The notes under the pieces are model-generated. The model had not been told where the DNA came from. It did not search any database and saw only the letters and a list, made by a program, of their open reading frames with translations. Positions 5,591 through 5,851 of a DNA stretch of 5,851 nucleotides are shown here, piece after piece. Source of the stretch: Nitrospirota bacterium (GTDB lineage Bacteria > Nitrospirota > Thermodesulfovibrionia > Thermodesulfovibrionales > JdFR-88); contig JAKAGP010000138.1 in the NCBI GenBank assembly GCA_021825785.1, positions 1 through 5,851 on the forward strand, in the 5' to 3' direction. The translations under genes and the position numbers were made by a program. Numbering within the stretch: the stretch's first letter is position 1; each line of letters starts with the position of its first letter.

Positions 5591-5851
5591 GTGGAAGAAA
5601 AAGACGCCCAATTCTTAAAAAGGTTGCTTGCGACTTTCAAGGCCGAGGCGGCGGAGCATATCTCCGCTATCTCCTCCGGTCTGGTCGAACTTGAGAAGGC
5701 CGCCCCGGACATGCAGGCGGGTATCATCGAAAGTGTCTTCCGGGAATCACACAGCATGAAGGGCGCGGCAAGGGCAGTGAACCTCTCGACGATAGAGACC
5801 CTTTGCCAGTCCTTTGAGGATGTCCTTTCCGCCTTGAAGCGCAAACAGATC
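5591..5851 (+). CDS. cheA: CheA sensor histidine kinase, N-terminal HPt domain, 3'-truncated by window edge
   Basis: Central kinase of the chemosensory array; it autophosphorylates on the HPt histidine and donates phosphate to response regulators. Eighty-seven codons are visible from GTG 5591, and the frame stays open to the window end. GTG is chosen because an in-frame TAA lies at 5567-5569, no ATG occurs before codon 41, and the first helix of the HPt domain starts right after it. The HPt core is clear: VFRESHSMKGAARAVNL at 49-65, with the phospho-accepting His54 (bases 5750-5752) followed by Lys57 and Gly58. The dimerisation, ATPase and CheW-like domains, and any fused receiver domain as in WspE or FrzE, are downstream and unseen. 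It lies 28 bases after the receptor gene, in the same operon. Confidence 0.95.
   Translation, partial: MEEKDAQFLKRLLATFKAEAAEHISAISSGLVELEKAAPDMQAGIIESVFRESHSMKGAARAVNLSTIETLCQSFEDVLSALKRKQI

Noticed and set aside
4882..5844. Long reverse-strand open frame of about 320 codons across the receptor and cheA
   Set aside because: It is antisense to two well-recognised coding regions, has unusual composition for a protein and no recognisable domain; it is a shadow of their codon bias.

Overview
The window holds one chemosensory (chemotaxis-type) operon, cut off inside its cheA gene, and the 3' half of an unrelated nucleoside-salvage gene upstream. All genes are on the + strand. Moderate GC content, an MCP-CheW-CheR-CheA set with two diverged CheWs, and a CheR carrying TPR repeats suggest a free-living Gram-negative-type bacterium. 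Deltaproteobacteria/Desulfobacterota or Nitrospirota lineages would fit, but this is an impression from protein style; no marker gene here fixes the taxonomy.

Layout: (1) 1-678, C-terminal half of a pyrimidine-nucleoside/thymidine phosphorylase, entering from the left. (2) 679-1036, a 358-base non-coding gap with several short inverted repeats, a repeated element pair, and an AT-rich promoter-like stretch ending in TATAAT just before the first che gene. (3) 1037-1504, a minimal CheW. (4) 1509-3098, a CheR methyltransferase fused through a charged linker to about four TPR repeats. (5) 3095-3712, a second CheW with an N-terminal helical extension, overlapping cheR by ATGA. (6) 3805-5562, a membrane-bound methyl-accepting chemoreceptor with a four-helix-bundle-type sensor, HAMP and signalling hairpin. 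(7) 5591-5851, the first 87 codons of a GTG-started CheA with the phosphoryl-accepting histidine, running off the right edge.

Working together: the receptor senses a signal in the periplasm or membrane. The two CheWs couple it to CheA, which autophosphorylates and passes phosphate to response regulators not visible here. CheR-TPR methylates receptor glutamates for adaptation. The content CheW, CheR-TPR, CheW, MCP, CheA resembles wspB-wspC-wspD-wspA-wspE, with the receptor gene moved between the second cheW and cheA. This points to an alternative-cellular-function or Wsp-like array (surface sensing, c-di-GMP, pili or development) at least as much as to flagellar chemotaxis. The output cannot be read from this window, because the rest of cheA and any cheB or output regulator lie downstream.
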